DNA from: Alcaligenaceae bacterium
GTDB lineage: Bacteria; Pseudomonadota; Gammaproteobacteria; Burkholderiales; Burkholderiaceae_B
Length of the DNA: 64,000 nt
Direction: 5' to 3'
Assembly: GCA_013416445.1 (NCBI GenBank)
Contig: JACCER010000004.1
Coordinates: forward strand, 178,282-242,281
This document shows positions 9,130 through 17,965 of the stretch, piece after piece. The translations under genes were made by a program, and so were the position numbers. The notes below the pieces were generated by a model, which ran no database searches, was not told where the DNA came from, and worked only from the letters and a program-made list of their open reading frames with translations. Positions within the stretch are counted from its first letter, which is position 1. Each line of letters begins with the position of its first letter.

Positions 9130-9210
9130 CTACGAAAACCTTAAGTAAGTGCCATTGCGCCTAATCCGGCTTATACATCCGCCAGCGCCCCTTCCTTCTT
9201 TGCTGCAGCA

Positions 9211-9684
9211 TCACTTTTTGCTTTGCCTCAGCGTCACTTCTTTTTGCATTTCCAGCACTTTTTCTGGCCAACTGCTTTTTATATACGCCAGCACCGCAAT
9301 AATTTCAGCATCGCTTAACACTTCAGCATAGGCAGGCATGTCGGTTTCGTAGCCACGCGGAGCCGTTTTCCCGGGAACCAGACTATTTTTCACCATGTCT
9401 ATCAACAAGGCGTCGGGATGATGCCAAGTATGGCCTGTTTTATCGTGAGGAGGCGCCGGCAGGCGGCCACTGGGCAAACGCATGCGCCAATCGGGCTGGC
9501 CTTGCAGCTCAGCCCCATGGCACGACGCACAGTAATTAACATAGACCGCCCTTCCCTGCATGACCAGGCGCTGATCGGATGGATCGATAAAACCAGAGGC
9601 CGAGCCGCTCATGCTGCTATAAATCAATGCCCCCGCACCCACCAGCAATATGCCTACCGCAGCCGCAACCAGTTTCTTGTTCAC
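9211..9684 (-). CDS. small membrane-anchored or secreted c-type cytochrome
   Basis: 157 aa with an N-terminal hydrophobic segment (residues 4-22, export signal or anchor) and one haem-binding site, CASCH at 52-56. ETDMPAY near residue 118 probably supplies the axial Met. It is a monohaem class I cytochrome, acting as an electron carrier in the periplasm. It starts at GTG, overlapping the upstream dehydrogenase stop as TAGTG, so the pair is co-translated. The electron partner is not evident. Confidence 0.85.
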   Translation of the reverse strand: MNKKLVAAAVGILLVGAGALIYSSMSGSASGFIDPSDQRLVMQGRAVYVNYCASCHGAELQGQPDWRMRLPSGRLPAPPHDKTGHTWHHPDALLIDMVKNSLVPGKTAPRGYETDMPAYAEVLSDAEIIAVLAYIKSSWPEKVLEMQKEVTLRQSKK

Positions 9685-10634
9685 TAGGGCAAATCCCCCA
9701 CTTGTTTCTTGGCATCCAGCAGCGCTATCAGTAAGGTGTCACGTTTTTTGAGCAATGCCGCTTCGTCATAGGATGTCAGTTCTTCCCTTACGCCTTCCAC
9801 AATTTTCTCTTGGGTACGAGCAGTAAGCGGGGCATGCCCCAGATCGGCCCACCAGTCTTCTATGGGGGGGCCCAGATGCTCAAGAAAATGTTCTATGCCC
9901 CCTACTCCGCCCGAAAAATGCAGGTTCAAAAACGGACCCAGCAAGGCCCAGCGCAAACCGGGACCATGAGAAATTGCGACATCCAGATCGGCTACTGACA
10001 CCACACCCTGGTCGACCAGGTACACCGCTTCCTTCCATAGCGCCGCCTGCAGGCGATTGGCAACATGGCCTGCAATCTCTACCTGTATATGTATAGGCTT
10101 CTTCCCGATGTCACGATAAAAATCCATGGCCCGCTGCACCGTGTCAGGCGAGGTTTGCTCACCACCTACCACCTCTACCAGCGGTATCAGATGAGGCGGG
10201 TTAAAGGGGTGCCCCAGTACAATGCGTTCGGGATGCATAGCCCCTTGCTGTATTTGGCTAATCAATAAACCAGACGAACTGGATGCAATCAAAGTGGCGG
10301 GGTCGGCGGCGGCCTCGATTTCAGCAATGATGGCATGCTTGATGTCAAGCCGTTCGGGGCCATTTTCTTGCACGAACTGCGCCCCACGCACTGCTTCTTG
10401 TATATTTTTGGCGAATGTCAGCTTGTCGAGCGAGGCGCCTGGCTTCAACCCTTGCTGCTGCAGCGCTGGCCAGAAAGACTGCACTAGACGATACAGTTCG
10501 CTTTCCGCGTTTTCACCGGGATCACTCGCCATCACTGACATGCCTTGGGCCAGGAAATAGGCTGCCCAACTTGCGCCAATGACACCGCAGCCGACAATAG
10601 CTATGCGATTGAGAGATGAATGCGTTTTGTTCAT
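9684..10634 (-). CDS. 3-hydroxyacyl-CoA dehydrogenase family protein
   Basis: 316 aa. The N-terminal Rossmann fold has GCGVIGASWAAYFL as its NAD-binding glycine motif. The family's catalytic region follows as SSSSGLLISQIQ and GHPFNPPHLIPLVEVVGG, which contains the catalytic His. Its length and C-terminal layout are closer to the lambda-crystallin/carnitine 3-dehydrogenase branch than to the large fatty-acid-oxidation proteins. It oxidises a 3-hydroxy acid or acyl-CoA with NAD+ (family knowledge). It is coupled to the downstream cytochrome gene. Confidence 0.87.
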   Translation of the reverse strand: MNKTHSSLNRIAIVGCGVIGASWAAYFLAQGMSVMASDPGENAESELYRLVQSFWPALQQQGLKPGASLDKLTFAKNIQEAVRGAQFVQENGPERLDIKHAIIAEIEAAADPATLIASSSSGLLISQIQQGAMHPERIVLGHPFNPPHLIPLVEVVGGEQTSPDTVQRAMDFYRDIGKKPIHIQVEIAGHVANRLQAALWKEAVYLVDQGVVSVADLDVAISHGPGLRWALLGPFLNLHFSGGVGGIEHFLEHLGPPIEDWWADLGHAPLTARTQEKIVEGVREELTSYDEAALLKKRDTLLIALLDAKKQVGDLP

Positions 10635-10903
10635 GAATTTATCCCTTTGAATATACGGCTGGGGTTAACCCGAGCACCCCGGTTTTATTCTTGACTGTGT
10701 CAGCGATTTTTTCTATTGTGAAAACCAATGCTGGTGCCAGATAGCATAACGCCAAGCTTTGTCGCATGCGCTGCAATCATTCATTTTAATCATTCAAATC
10801 CTTTAACCTTCAAGGGGCAAGCACATGAAACCAAGGTTTTTATCGCTAGCCATTGACTTGAGCTGACCAATTCCCCCGCACTACGCTATACCTGAGCATA
10901 AGG

Positions 10904-11314
10904 ATGAAAAACACCATGACCGTACTGGAAAATGAAATTACCGAGGCTATCAAGCCCCTGCTTGCACCGTACCTGGAAAAGCTCAACGGCCATCATTACC
11001 ATGCGCAAGCAGGGCTGGTCGAAATCAAGATACTGCAAAACAACAGCGATGCCCAGGCCGCACTATTGCGCATAGACATAGACCATGAACTAAAGCAGGT
11101 GCAAATCTCCAATATCAGCATACCGGGCGCCCTGAAAGGACAAGGGCTGGGAAAACAACTGATCAAGGCGATATACATTGCGGCCAAGCCCCACGGATAC
11201 GAGGTCTTCATTACCGACATGGCCCCAGATTTTTACCAACGGCTATTACGCCGGGGGGCACGGTCTTTTAACGACGAAACCGTGCAAATCAACGACGACA
11301 CCGCGTTGGCCTGA
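10904..11314 (+). CDS. GNAT-like protein
   Basis: 136 aa. The middle resembles the acetyl-CoA-binding region of GNAT acetyltransferases: a beta strand (VQISNISIP), then KGQGLGKQLIKAIYIAA, which fits the (Q/R)xxGx(G/A) pyrophosphate loop, and a late segment DFYQRLLRRGAR. The N-terminal strands are shorter than usual, so activity is uncertain. An alternative ATG lies four codons downstream. The 270 bp upstream of the gene (10635-10903) hold no gene or clear repeat that I can see. Confidence 0.6.
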   Translation: MKNTMTVLENEITEAIKPLLAPYLEKLNGHHYHAQAGLVEIKILQNNSDAQAALLRIDIDHELKQVQISNISIPGALKGQGLGKQLIKAIYIAAKPHGYEVFITDMAPDFYQRLLRRGARSFNDETVQINDDTALA

Positions 11315-11390
11315 AAACCCTTGGGCCTGTAGGTCGGACATCACTAGAACCAGACAACGTCGCTGACAATCACAGGAGCAGTGACCTGAC

Positions 11391-11801
11391 CTACAAGGCC
11401 TCAATTGCCGGATAAAACTCGGTGTTTTCTTTTTGCATGCGCGAATATACGGTTTTAAGCACGGTATTGGCTTCGGCACGGAATTGCTCGGCTTTTTCGG
11501 CAATGGCGGTGGCGGTGCTCCAGTGGCGGGAAAAAGCAATATACCCAGAAGCAATACCTTGCATGTCTTCCTGATAGGCCTTGCCCATAGCGGCCAGGCG
11601 TGCATTACTGCCACTTTGCAGCGCCGGATACAGTATGCGGTCTTCAATAGCCAGGTGCAGCTTGACGATATTGCTCAGGCTGGCAATGGCTTGGGCAATT
11701 TCATGTGCATTTTCTTTTATGCCGGCATGTGCAAGCCTGCGCAACTTGGCGATGCCGTCAAGTATTTCTACATGCTGATGTTTAAAGCGCTCGATATCCA
11801 C
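11391..11801 (-). CDS. hemerythrin HHE-domain protein
   Basis: 136 aa, four-helix type. KHQHVEI near the N-terminus, HLAIEDRILYPAL in the middle and KENTEFYPAI at the end supply the His and Glu ligands expected for a di-iron hemerythrin site. These proteins bind O2 or NO or help repair iron centres; which applies here is not shown. It starts at GTG with AGGGG upstream. An inverted GCCTxGTAGGTC pair brackets its 3' end and that of the convergent GNAT-like gene. Confidence 0.85.
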   Translation of the reverse strand: MDIERFKHQHVEILDGIAKLRRLAHAGIKENAHEIAQAIASLSNIVKLHLAIEDRILYPALQSGSNARLAAMGKAYQEDMQGIASGYIAFSRHWSTATAIAEKAEQFRAEANTVLKTVYSRMQKENTEFYPAIEAL

Positions 11802-11964
11802 AGTAACCCCTGCTTATTGATGATTTTTGCTAGCTCGACTAAAGATGTACATTATATATACCTTTAACTTATTGCAAATAAAAGCTACCAAAAATATGAA
11901 ATAAATCGCGAAGTGTTGTTGCTGAGCGCTGACGATGCGTCGTACTTTTTCTGCTCGGTCAGCG

Positions 11965-11996
11965 CTGGATTACACGCTTGGCGGCACTAGCTCGAC
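11965..11996. repeat. degenerate REP-like palindrome
   Basis: GCTGGATTACACGCTTGGCG followed by GCACTAGCTCGACCTGCG is a decayed copy of the palindrome seen intact at 9097 and 53662. It lies just beyond the fliA stop, between fliA and the hemerythrin gene. Confidence 0.5.
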
Positions 11997-12011
11997 CTGC
12001 GTTACTGGGTT

Positions 12012-12797
12012 CTACAGCAGGGTTTGGTATTCGGCTTCGTCGGGGCTTTCTTGCCAGTTTTCTTGTGCCAGGGTGGCGCGTATGCGAGCTACGGCTTGGG
12101 AACGTAATTGCGATACCCTGCCCTCGGTAACCCCCATGACGACGCCAATTTCCTTTTGATTCAGGTCTTGCTCGAACTGCAGCGACAGCAATAATTGCTC
12201 GCGTTCGGGCAAGGTTTTTATGGCGGCAATCAGGGCTTTGCGCAAACCTTGCGATACCAGTTGATTCAGTGGGTTGGCCCAGCAGCTTTGCTCGTCGTTG
12301 GCATGTTGGCTGTGGACGCGGTCCAACGGGTGGGCGGCGTCGTCGCTATTACGTGACAAGTCTTCGTAGTGAATAATTTGCACGCCACGGGCTTCTTCCA
12401 GTAATTCCTGGTACATCGGCAGCGTGATGTCCATCTCTTCGGCGATTTCAGCTTCGGTGGCCTGGCGCAACAAGCGCTGATTAAGCTGGTGTATGGCCTG
12501 CTCTATGCTTTTGGCTTTACTGCGCACACTGCGCGGCAACCAGTCTTGGCTACGCAGTTCATCTAGCATGGAACCGCGTATACGGGTAACGGCATAGGTT
12601 TCGAACTGGGCTTCAGCGGTTTGCTTATAACGACGCACGGCATCAAGCAAACCCATCATGCCAGCCTGCATCAGGTCATCGAGCTCGACGCTGGCGGGCA
12701 GCTTGGCAACAAGCTGCAAGGCCAGACGGCGAACCATGGGAGCGTACTGCCCAACAATACGATCTTCGGAACTAGACATGCAGGATAGCGAAAACAA
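12012..12797 (-). CDS. fliA: flagellar sigma factor FliA (sigma-28)
   Basis: 261 aa. Region 2 is clear (LPASVELDDLMQAGMMGLLD, then TYAVTRIRGSMLDELRSQDW), as are region 3 and region 4 with its helix-turn-helix (LNQKEIGVVMGVTEGRVSQL). It directs RNA polymerase to late flagellar promoters and is held inactive by FlgM, also encoded here. The ATG at 12797 is the longest start; the one at 12779 (MSSSED) is equally plausible because neither has a strong ribosome site. It is divergent from flaG. Confidence 0.96.
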   Translation of the reverse strand: MFSLSCMSSSEDRIVGQYAPMVRRLALQLVAKLPASVELDDLMQAGMMGLLDAVRRYKQTAEAQFETYAVTRIRGSMLDELRSQDWLPRSVRSKAKSIEQAIHQLNQRLLRQATEAEIAEEMDITLPMYQELLEEARGVQIIHYEDLSRNSDDAAHPLDRVHSQHANDEQSCWANPLNQLVSQGLRKALIAAIKTLPEREQLLLSLQFEQDLNQKEIGVVMGVTEGRVSQLRSQAVARIRATLAQENWQESPDEAEYQTLL

Positions 12798-12897
12798 ACA
12801 TACGATCTGGTCATTATGACCAGTTCCACAGACAGCGGTGCGAAGATCAAGAGGGCATTTTATTGCCTGTTCTACATATTAGGGTAAACAGCAGGGC

Positions 12898-12924
12898 TAA
12901 AGCTTGGCGAGATGCTGCCGTTAA
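12898..12924 (+). promoter_or_regulatory. sigma-28 promoter for flaG-fliDST
   Basis: TAAAGCTT, 11 bases, then GCCGTTAA: 14 of 16 positions match the enterobacterial FliA consensus TAAAGTTT-N11-GCCGATAA. It lies 88 bp before the flaG start, in the gap divergent from fliA. Confidence 0.8.
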
Positions 12925-13012
12925 TCACGCATGGGAAGGCGCATAGTGCAAAACACTGGGCAAATTCAAGTAATAAGCAATAAATCCAAGAAAAACTTTC
13001 AGGAGCCACACA

Positions 13013-13414
13013 ATGGTTAACCCTATAGGCGCAAACGCCGGGACTACGCAATACGTTCCGGCTGCCACTGACTTGCTGCGCCCGGAATCCATCCCCGAAC
13101 CAGCGGTAACAGTTACGGCCCCCAATAAGGCGTTAAACACCGGCAGCTCCAGCACCGCATCCAAACAGCGCAAAGACGACACCAACGATATCAGCAACCC
13201 CATAGACCAGGCCCTGGAACAGGTCAACAACAGCATGGAAGCCTGGGCCACCGGCATGCGCTTTGAAATCAACCCCGAAGCCAAGCGGGTTGTAGTGTCC
13301 ATTATTGACAGTGCTACTGGCGAAGTGTTGCGCACCGTACCCAGCGATGCCGTCCTGCGCGTCGCCAAAATGATAGTACAGCTACAGGGAAAAATGATAG
13401 ACACCAAGGTCTGA
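13013..13414 (+). CDS. flaG: FlaG family protein
   Basis: 133 aa with the FlaG domain in the second half (RFEINPEAKRVVVSIIDS, then GEVLRTVPSDAVLRVAKMI). FlaG proteins modulate filament length in polar-flagellated bacteria; their mechanism is not settled. AGGAG lies seven bases before the ATG. It is the first gene of the cap operon with fliD, fliS and fliT. Confidence 0.9.
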   Translation: MVNPIGANAGTTQYVPAATDLLRPESIPEPAVTVTAPNKALNTGSSSTASKQRKDDTNDISNPIDQALEQVNNSMEAWATGMRFEINPEAKRVVVSIIDSATGEVLRTVPSDAVLRVAKMIVQLQGKMIDTKV

Positions 13415-13531
13415 CCACTGTGTCTTAAGGCGGGCCATGGGTAAACGGCCAAAGAACAGAGCCTTCTACCCTTTATCACACGCATTGAATTCACTTAAAT
13501 TGCAGCACAATACCCGAATACGGAGTTTATT

Positions 13532-14938
13532 ATGGCTATTTCAAATATTGGTGTCGGTTCAGGCCTGCCTCTCGACAAGCTACTCGAAGACCTGCGCAAA
13601 AGCGAAAACATTTCCCTAAGCCTTCTTGAAGGCCGGAAACAAACAGTCCAAAATCGCTTTTCAGGTTACAACACAGTCAAAGCAGCTATCGAGACAGTTA
13701 AAAAAGCCTCTGACGCCCTTGGTACTGCAAATACTTTTGGCGCGCTTAAAACCGCCGTCAATGGCGAAGCATTTACTGCCAGCGCAAGCAGTAAGGCAGT
13801 AGCCGGCCAATACAGTGTTGAAGTCCAGAAACTAGCCACACAGCAAACCCTGACCAGTGCCGGGCTTGATAGCCGTACCGCACCCCTTGCGTCGGGTACG
13901 GTTGAAATTGAAATCAAAATCGCCGGCCAGGAAGCCAAGACGCTCAACCTGAATGCGAACGAAACCTCGCTTGAAGGCATAGCCAAAGCTATTAATAGCG
14001 ATTCCAGCATGGGCGTCAGCGCCACCCTGATCAACGACGGCAGCAAGTCGTATCTGTTGCTGACCGCAAAAGGCACCGGCACCGAAGCGTCTGTTGAAAG
14101 CATTACTGTTAGCGGCGGCGATGCAGGCACAGATGTTGCCGAACTGCAAAACACCATAGGCTTCAACCAAGATGGCAGCAGCACAGCGCTAACAGAAAAA
14201 GTCGCTGAAAACGCCAAAGTCCTGATCAATGGCATAGTAGTCACCAGCCAGAACAATACCATTGAAAACGCCATTGAAGGCGTAACGCTCACCCTGACGA
14301 AAACGAATACCGCCAACACACCTGATTCTCTTTCCGTTACCCGCGATGACGCCGTTACATCGAAAGCCATCAAGCACTTTGTCGATGCCTACAACACGCT
14401 GCAAGACATCATCAAGGCGCAAACCACCTTCGACGTCAAAGACCAGACCAAAACAGGCGCACTATCGGGCGACAGTCTGGTGCGCAACGTACAAAGCCAA
14501 ATACACAACGCCCTGAATATATCCAGCGGCTCTGGCCCCATACGCACTTTATCCCAGTTGGGCGTTAACCTCGATCCCAAAACAGGCCACCTTGCTGTAG
14601 ACGATAAAAAACTCGACGCCGCCCTGAAAGACCATATGGTCGACGTAGAAAAGTTGTTCAGCGGCGAAAACGGCATCAGCAAAAGGCTGGCCACCGTTGC
14701 AGACAGCTTCATAAAAAGCGATGGCAGCATCAAAGTAGCCACCGACGGCATGGAGAAAATGATCGCAGACCTAGGCAAGCAATACGAAGCAACCGCTGGC
14801 CGTATCGATGCCAAAATGGAACAGTATCGCAGGCAATTTTCGGCAATGGACTCGATGGTTGCGCAAATGGGCTCCATCAGCAACTACCTGACTCAGCAAC
14901 TTTCCATGCTGGGCAATATGTCATCCAATAACAAGTAA
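13532..14938 (+). CDS. fliD: flagellar filament cap protein FliD
   Basis: 468 aa, usual size. The N-terminal FliD domain begins ISNIGVGSGLPLDKLLEDLR and the C-terminal domain ends with heptad-rich helices (MEQYRRQFSAMDSMVAQMGS). It is exported to the filament tip, where a pentamer assembles incoming flagellin. Its stop overlaps the fliS start (TAATG). The middle (residues ~90-270) is Thr/Ser/Ala-rich, as expected for the variable exposed domain. Confidence 0.96.
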   Translation: MAISNIGVGSGLPLDKLLEDLRKSENISLSLLEGRKQTVQNRFSGYNTVKAAIETVKKASDALGTANTFGALKTAVNGEAFTASASSKAVAGQYSVEVQKLATQQTLTSAGLDSRTAPLASGTVEIEIKIAGQEAKTLNLNANETSLEGIAKAINSDSSMGVSATLINDGSKSYLLLTAKGTGTEASVESITVSGGDAGTDVAELQNTIGFNQDGSSTALTEKVAENAKVLINGIVVTSQNNTIENAIEGVTLTLTKTNTANTPDSLSVTRDDAVTSKAIKHFVDAYNTLQDIIKAQTTFDVKDQTKTGALSGDSLVRNVQSQIHNALNISSGSGPIRTLSQLGVNLDPKTGHLAVDDKKLDAALKDHMVDVEKLFSGENGISKRLATVADSFIKSDGSIKVATDGMEKMIADLGKQYEATAGRIDAKMEQYRRQFSAMDSMVAQMGSISNYLTQQLSMLGNMSSNNK

Positions 14939-15372
14939 TGACCTACTCACCTGCCCGAGGGCCTAGAAGCCAACACTCCATCCATGCCTATGCCAACATA
15001 GGCCTGGAAACTGAAGTATTAAGCGCCAGCCCTGAACGCCTGATCACGCTGCTATTCAATGGCGCGCAAGCGGCCATACTGAAAGCCAGGCTGCACATGG
15101 AACACAACAATACCGAAGGCCGCGGCATGGCCATATCAAAAGCCATCGATATTGTTGATTCCGGCCTGAAGGCCAGCGTTGATCGAAAGTCGGGCGGTGA
15201 ACTGGCCACCAATTTGGTTGCCAGCTATGAACTGATCATAAGTAATCTGTTATTGGCCAATTTGCACAATGATCTCGAAAAACTGGCCCTGGCCGAGCAA
15301 CTACTGCTTAACCTGGGCAGCGCCTGGCGCGAAGCCACTGACCCCATTCGAACAGAACTGAACGTTGGGTAA
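14938..15372 (+). CDS. fliS: flagellin chaperone FliS
   Basis: 144 aa. The family opening AYANIGLETEVLSASPERLI and LITLLFNGAQAAI are present, followed by the helical bundle that holds the flagellin C-terminus before export. It is coupled to fliD by a 1-base overlap. No flagellin gene lies in the window, so its client must be encoded elsewhere. Just past the stop, 15390-15399 is a perfect 10-bp palindrome (CGCTATAGCG). Confidence 0.94.
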   Translation: MTYSPARGPRSQHSIHAYANIGLETEVLSASPERLITLLFNGAQAAILKARLHMEHNNTEGRGMAISKAIDIVDSGLKASVDRKSGGELATNLVASYELIISNLLLANLHNDLEKLALAEQLLLNLGSAWREATDPIRTELNVG

Positions 15373-15497
15373 ACAACCCAGGCAATTAGCGCTATAGCGT
15401 TTGCTCCCAAGCTACCCTACACTTGTATTCATGTCGTTGCTGTACCGGCATTTTATGGCAGCATCAAGTTGCCCAGACCTACCCACTTATTTTACCT

Positions 15498-15824
15498 ATG
15501 AGCCATACGCCATCCATTTTGCGCCAATACGAAACCATCGCCCGCATCTCTGGCCGTATGCTGGATGAAGCGCGCATCAACAATTGGGACAAGGTCGTCG
15601 CCTTGGGTGAAGAATATCAAGACGCGGTTGAATCCTTGCGCGTCAACGGAACGCTAAGCAACGAAGACCGCGAGGCGCGCCGAGGCCTGCTCATCAAGAT
15701 ACTCGACGACGACGCCAGCATACGCATGCTGGCCCGGCCTGAACTTGACCGCCTGGGTGCATTGCTGGGCAACATGAAGCGCCAGCAAACCATACTGCAC
15801 ACCTATTCGCGCACCATTTCGTAA
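15498..15824 (+). CDS. fliT: flagellar protein FliT
   Basis: 108 aa, all-helical (ILRQYETIARISGRMLDEAR, then EYQDAVESLR). FliT-type proteins chaperone FliD and, in enterics, also bind FlhDC. I chose the ATG at 15498 over the frame opening at 15423, because the upstream 25 residues are Cys-rich and unlike the family. It is followed two bases later by the FliK-like gene. Confidence 0.85.
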   Translation: MSHTPSILRQYETIARISGRMLDEARINNWDKVVALGEEYQDAVESLRVNGTLSNEDREARRGLLIKILDDDASIRMLARPELDRLGALLGNMKRQQTILHTYSRTIS

Positions 15825-15826
15825 CC

Positions 15827-17242
15827 ATGAGCATAGGCGGCCCATCAGCTCTGGGCACTCTTCTGGTGCACCGCCTCGACTCTGTTCTAGGCACCACCCT
15901 ATCGCAGCAAGCCAATGTAGTTTCCGGCGCGCGCCCCGATGCGGTAACCCAGCCAGGCAGCCCCGATCGCACCGATGCGGCCAAAAACGAAACACATCGC
16001 CAAACGCGCGAAGGTGTGGACCGAGCCACGGCACAAACCGGGCAACACACCAAAGAGGCCATCAATCGTGCCCGTATCGATGCCCGCGCCGCCGAAATCC
16101 TGGCAGCGCGCAGCGCTCCAAGCACCAGCACAACTCAGTCCGCCCCAACCAGTCTGGGCCATGCGGCCAGAACCATACTGGCATTGCTGGCCAACTTCCC
16201 CGATCAGGCGGCTGCCGTGCAAGGGAAAACCCCTTTGCTTACCGCCAATCCGCGTAGCGCCAACAGCAACCCCGGGAATGCGCCAGCCACTGGCGGCAAT
16301 ATCGCACGCGCAGAAACCACTGCCACACTGAATCGCGGCCCAGGCATAGTAGCAGCGCCGTCCGCAAGTGGCGCGGCGGGCCCTCTCGGGGCAACGGCTG
16401 CCGCCACAGCAACAGGGCAAGCAACTAGCTCTGTACCGGCTCAACTCGCCCAGGCCTTGGCCCACACCCTGCAGCGCAGTGGCATGTTCTACGAATCCCA
16501 TCTGCATAATCTGGCATTTGGCAAGCAAACCCCGGCCCAGCTGGAACAAGAACCGCAAGCCCAGGCAGGGCGCGGCGCGCCCGAAGGGGCGCCAGGCAGC
16601 GGCAAAAACGCAGCAACAACAACGACTCAACAGCCAGCCAGCACGCCTGGCCAGCCTGGCTCAAATAACGCAAGCGCTGCATCTGCCCAAGCCTCCCGAG
16701 GCGAAACCATGCATGCCGGCCAGAACGCACCCGCGCCAGCCGCACCCAATACACCCGTCCCTGTACCCGGCCTCGATCCGCAAACCCATCAACTGGTGCG
16801 CCAGCAACTTGAAGTACTGGCAAACCAAACCTTTGCGTGGCGCGGCGAGGCATGGCCCGATGCCCCTATGGAATGGGAAGTCAGTCGCCGCGAACCGTCT
16901 CGGGAAGACACCCTGCTTTCCGCCGAAACCGATCAATGGGCCACGCGCATCAACATTCAATTGCCCTCGCTGGGCAATGTGCAGGCTCGCCTGACTTTGG
17001 CCGGGCAGCAACTGGTCATGCACCTGATCGCACCAGAATCGTCAAGCCTGCTGAAAGACCACACTGAAGCGCTGCGCAAGCGCTATTCAGCACTGGGCAT
17101 GCAGCTAAGCCAGTTATCGGTTTCCCGCAATGCCTGGGAAGCGGCTGGCGGTGGCCAGCAAATCCCCGACAATCCCACTGCAGCGTTCTACCCAGAGCAC
17201 GATAGCGCCAACGCTACCCACGACAAGGCTACCGACGCATGA
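15827..17242 (+). CDS. FliK-like hook-length-control-family protein
   Basis: 471 aa with an Ala/Gln/Pro-rich, probably unstructured first ~300 residues and a compact C-terminal FliK-type domain (INIQLPSLGNVQARLTLAG, then HLIAPESSSLLKDHTEALRK). It is not the canonical fliK, which lies at 23667 in the main operon. It is coupled to a small FlhB-like gene by an ATGA overlap. FliK C-termini contact FlhB to switch export specificity, so the pair may be a partner module (inference). Confidence 0.75.
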   Translation: MSIGGPSALGTLLVHRLDSVLGTTLSQQANVVSGARPDAVTQPGSPDRTDAAKNETHRQTREGVDRATAQTGQHTKEAINRARIDARAAEILAARSAPSTSTTQSAPTSLGHAARTILALLANFPDQAAAVQGKTPLLTANPRSANSNPGNAPATGGNIARAETTATLNRGPGIVAAPSASGAAGPLGATAAATATGQATSSVPAQLAQALAHTLQRSGMFYESHLHNLAFGKQTPAQLEQEPQAQAGRGAPEGAPGSGKNAATTTTQQPASTPGQPGSNNASAASAQASRGETMHAGQNAPAPAAPNTPVPVPGLDPQTHQLVRQQLEVLANQTFAWRGEAWPDAPMEWEVSRREPSREDTLLSAETDQWATRINIQLPSLGNVQARLTLAGQQLVMHLIAPESSSLLKDHTEALRKRYSALGMQLSQLSVSRNAWEAAGGGQQIPDNPTAAFYPEHDSANATHDKATDA

Positions 17243-17556
17243 CAACGAAACCGCATGCGCTCGACGACGGGCGATCCGTCGCCGTTGCCATTTCCTACGA
17301 CGCCAAAGACGCTGCGCCACGCGTCGTTGCCAAGGGTTACGGGACGCTGGCGGAAACCATTATTCGTACCGCCAGGGAAAACGACTTATATGTGCACGAA
17401 TCACCAGAACTGGTGGGTTTGCTGATGCAAATTGATCTGGATGCGCATATTCCACCACAATTGTATGTAGCCATCGCCGAATTGTTGGCATGGCTGTATG
17501 CGCTGGAAGGTGGGAAAGGGGAAGAGTTATTGCGGCAGGCACCTGCACCGCGTTGA
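17239..17556 (+). CDS. FlhB C-terminal-like protein (FhlB/YlqH type)
   Basis: 105 aa matching only the cytoplasmic C-terminal part of FlhB: VAVAISYDAKDAAPRVVAKG aligns with AVALTYKEGLGGAPKVVAKG of the full FlhB at 52327-53484, and PPQLYVAIAELLAWLYAL with its end. It starts just after the position of the NPTH autocleavage site, so it resembles the processed FlhB fragment without membrane segments. Bacillus YlqH and Salmonella FhlB are similar and can partly replace the FlhB C-terminus. Confidence 0.82.
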   Translation: MTTKPHALDDGRSVAVAISYDAKDAAPRVVAKGYGTLAETIIRTARENDLYVHESPELVGLLMQIDLDAHIPPQLYVAIAELLAWLYALEGGKGEELLRQAPAPR

Positions 17557-17591
17557 AGCCTGGGTTCAATGATACCCTTGCAATGTTGTTT

Positions 17592-17621
17592 GTCGGATCA
17601 CGCGTTGCGCACCAACCCGAC
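17592..17621. repeat. REP-like palindrome, degenerate
   Basis: GTCGGATCACGCGTTGCGCA followed by CCAACCCGAC lies in the 76-bp gap between the convergent FlhB-like and fliE genes. Same family as 9097 and 53662, with a decayed stem. Confidence 0.55.
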
Positions 17622-17632
17622 CTGCAACCAAG

Positions 17633-17965
17633 CTATATCGCCATCCTGGCGATTTCCTGATAGGCGGCAACCATGCGGTTACGCACCTGCACCGTAGCCT
17701 GAAAGGCGATGCTGGCTTTTTGCATATTGACCATGACATCGTTCAGCGCGATGTCGGGCGCGCCCATCTGAAAAGCCCGGGCCTGCGCCGCTGAGCTGTT
17801 TTGGAGATCGGAAACCTTCTTTAGCGAACGCGACAATTCAGCGGCGAACCCGCCGGCAACATCGGCTGTGGCGCCTGTACGCACCGATGGCAACGAAGCC
17901 GCTTCGGCGACGGCACGCATCTGGGCCAGCATGTTTTCAATTGCAGATAAATTTTGTATAGCCAT
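17633..17965 (-). CDS. fliE: flagellar MS-ring/rod junction protein FliE
   Basis: 110 aa, the usual size. The C-terminal half (PDIALNDVMVNMQKASIAFQ, then RNRMVAAYQEIARM) is the conserved FliE helix that links the MS ring to the proximal rod. I chose the ATG at 17965 (MAIQNLSAIENML); the longer open frame to 17998 adds residues the family lacks. It is divergent from fliF, as in many beta- and gammaproteobacteria. Confidence 0.94.
   Translation of the reverse strand: MAIQNLSAIENMLAQMRAVAEAASLPSVRTGATADVAGGFAAELSRSLKKVSDLQNSSAAQARAFQMGAPDIALNDVMVNMQKASIAFQATVQVRNRMVAAYQEIARMAI

Noticed and set aside
13430..13531. A separate sigma-28 promoter for fliD
   Set aside because: The best candidates (TAAACGGC-N11-GCCTTCTA; TAAATTGC-N9-CCCGAATA) match poorly or have the wrong spacing. 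The flaG promoter is enough for the operon.
15827..17242. Calling the gene at 15827 the main fliK
   Set aside because: The gene at 23667 sits between fliJ and fliL and has the full RLDPPELGPL-type FliK core. The one at 15827 has a more diverged domain and a FlhB-like partner.
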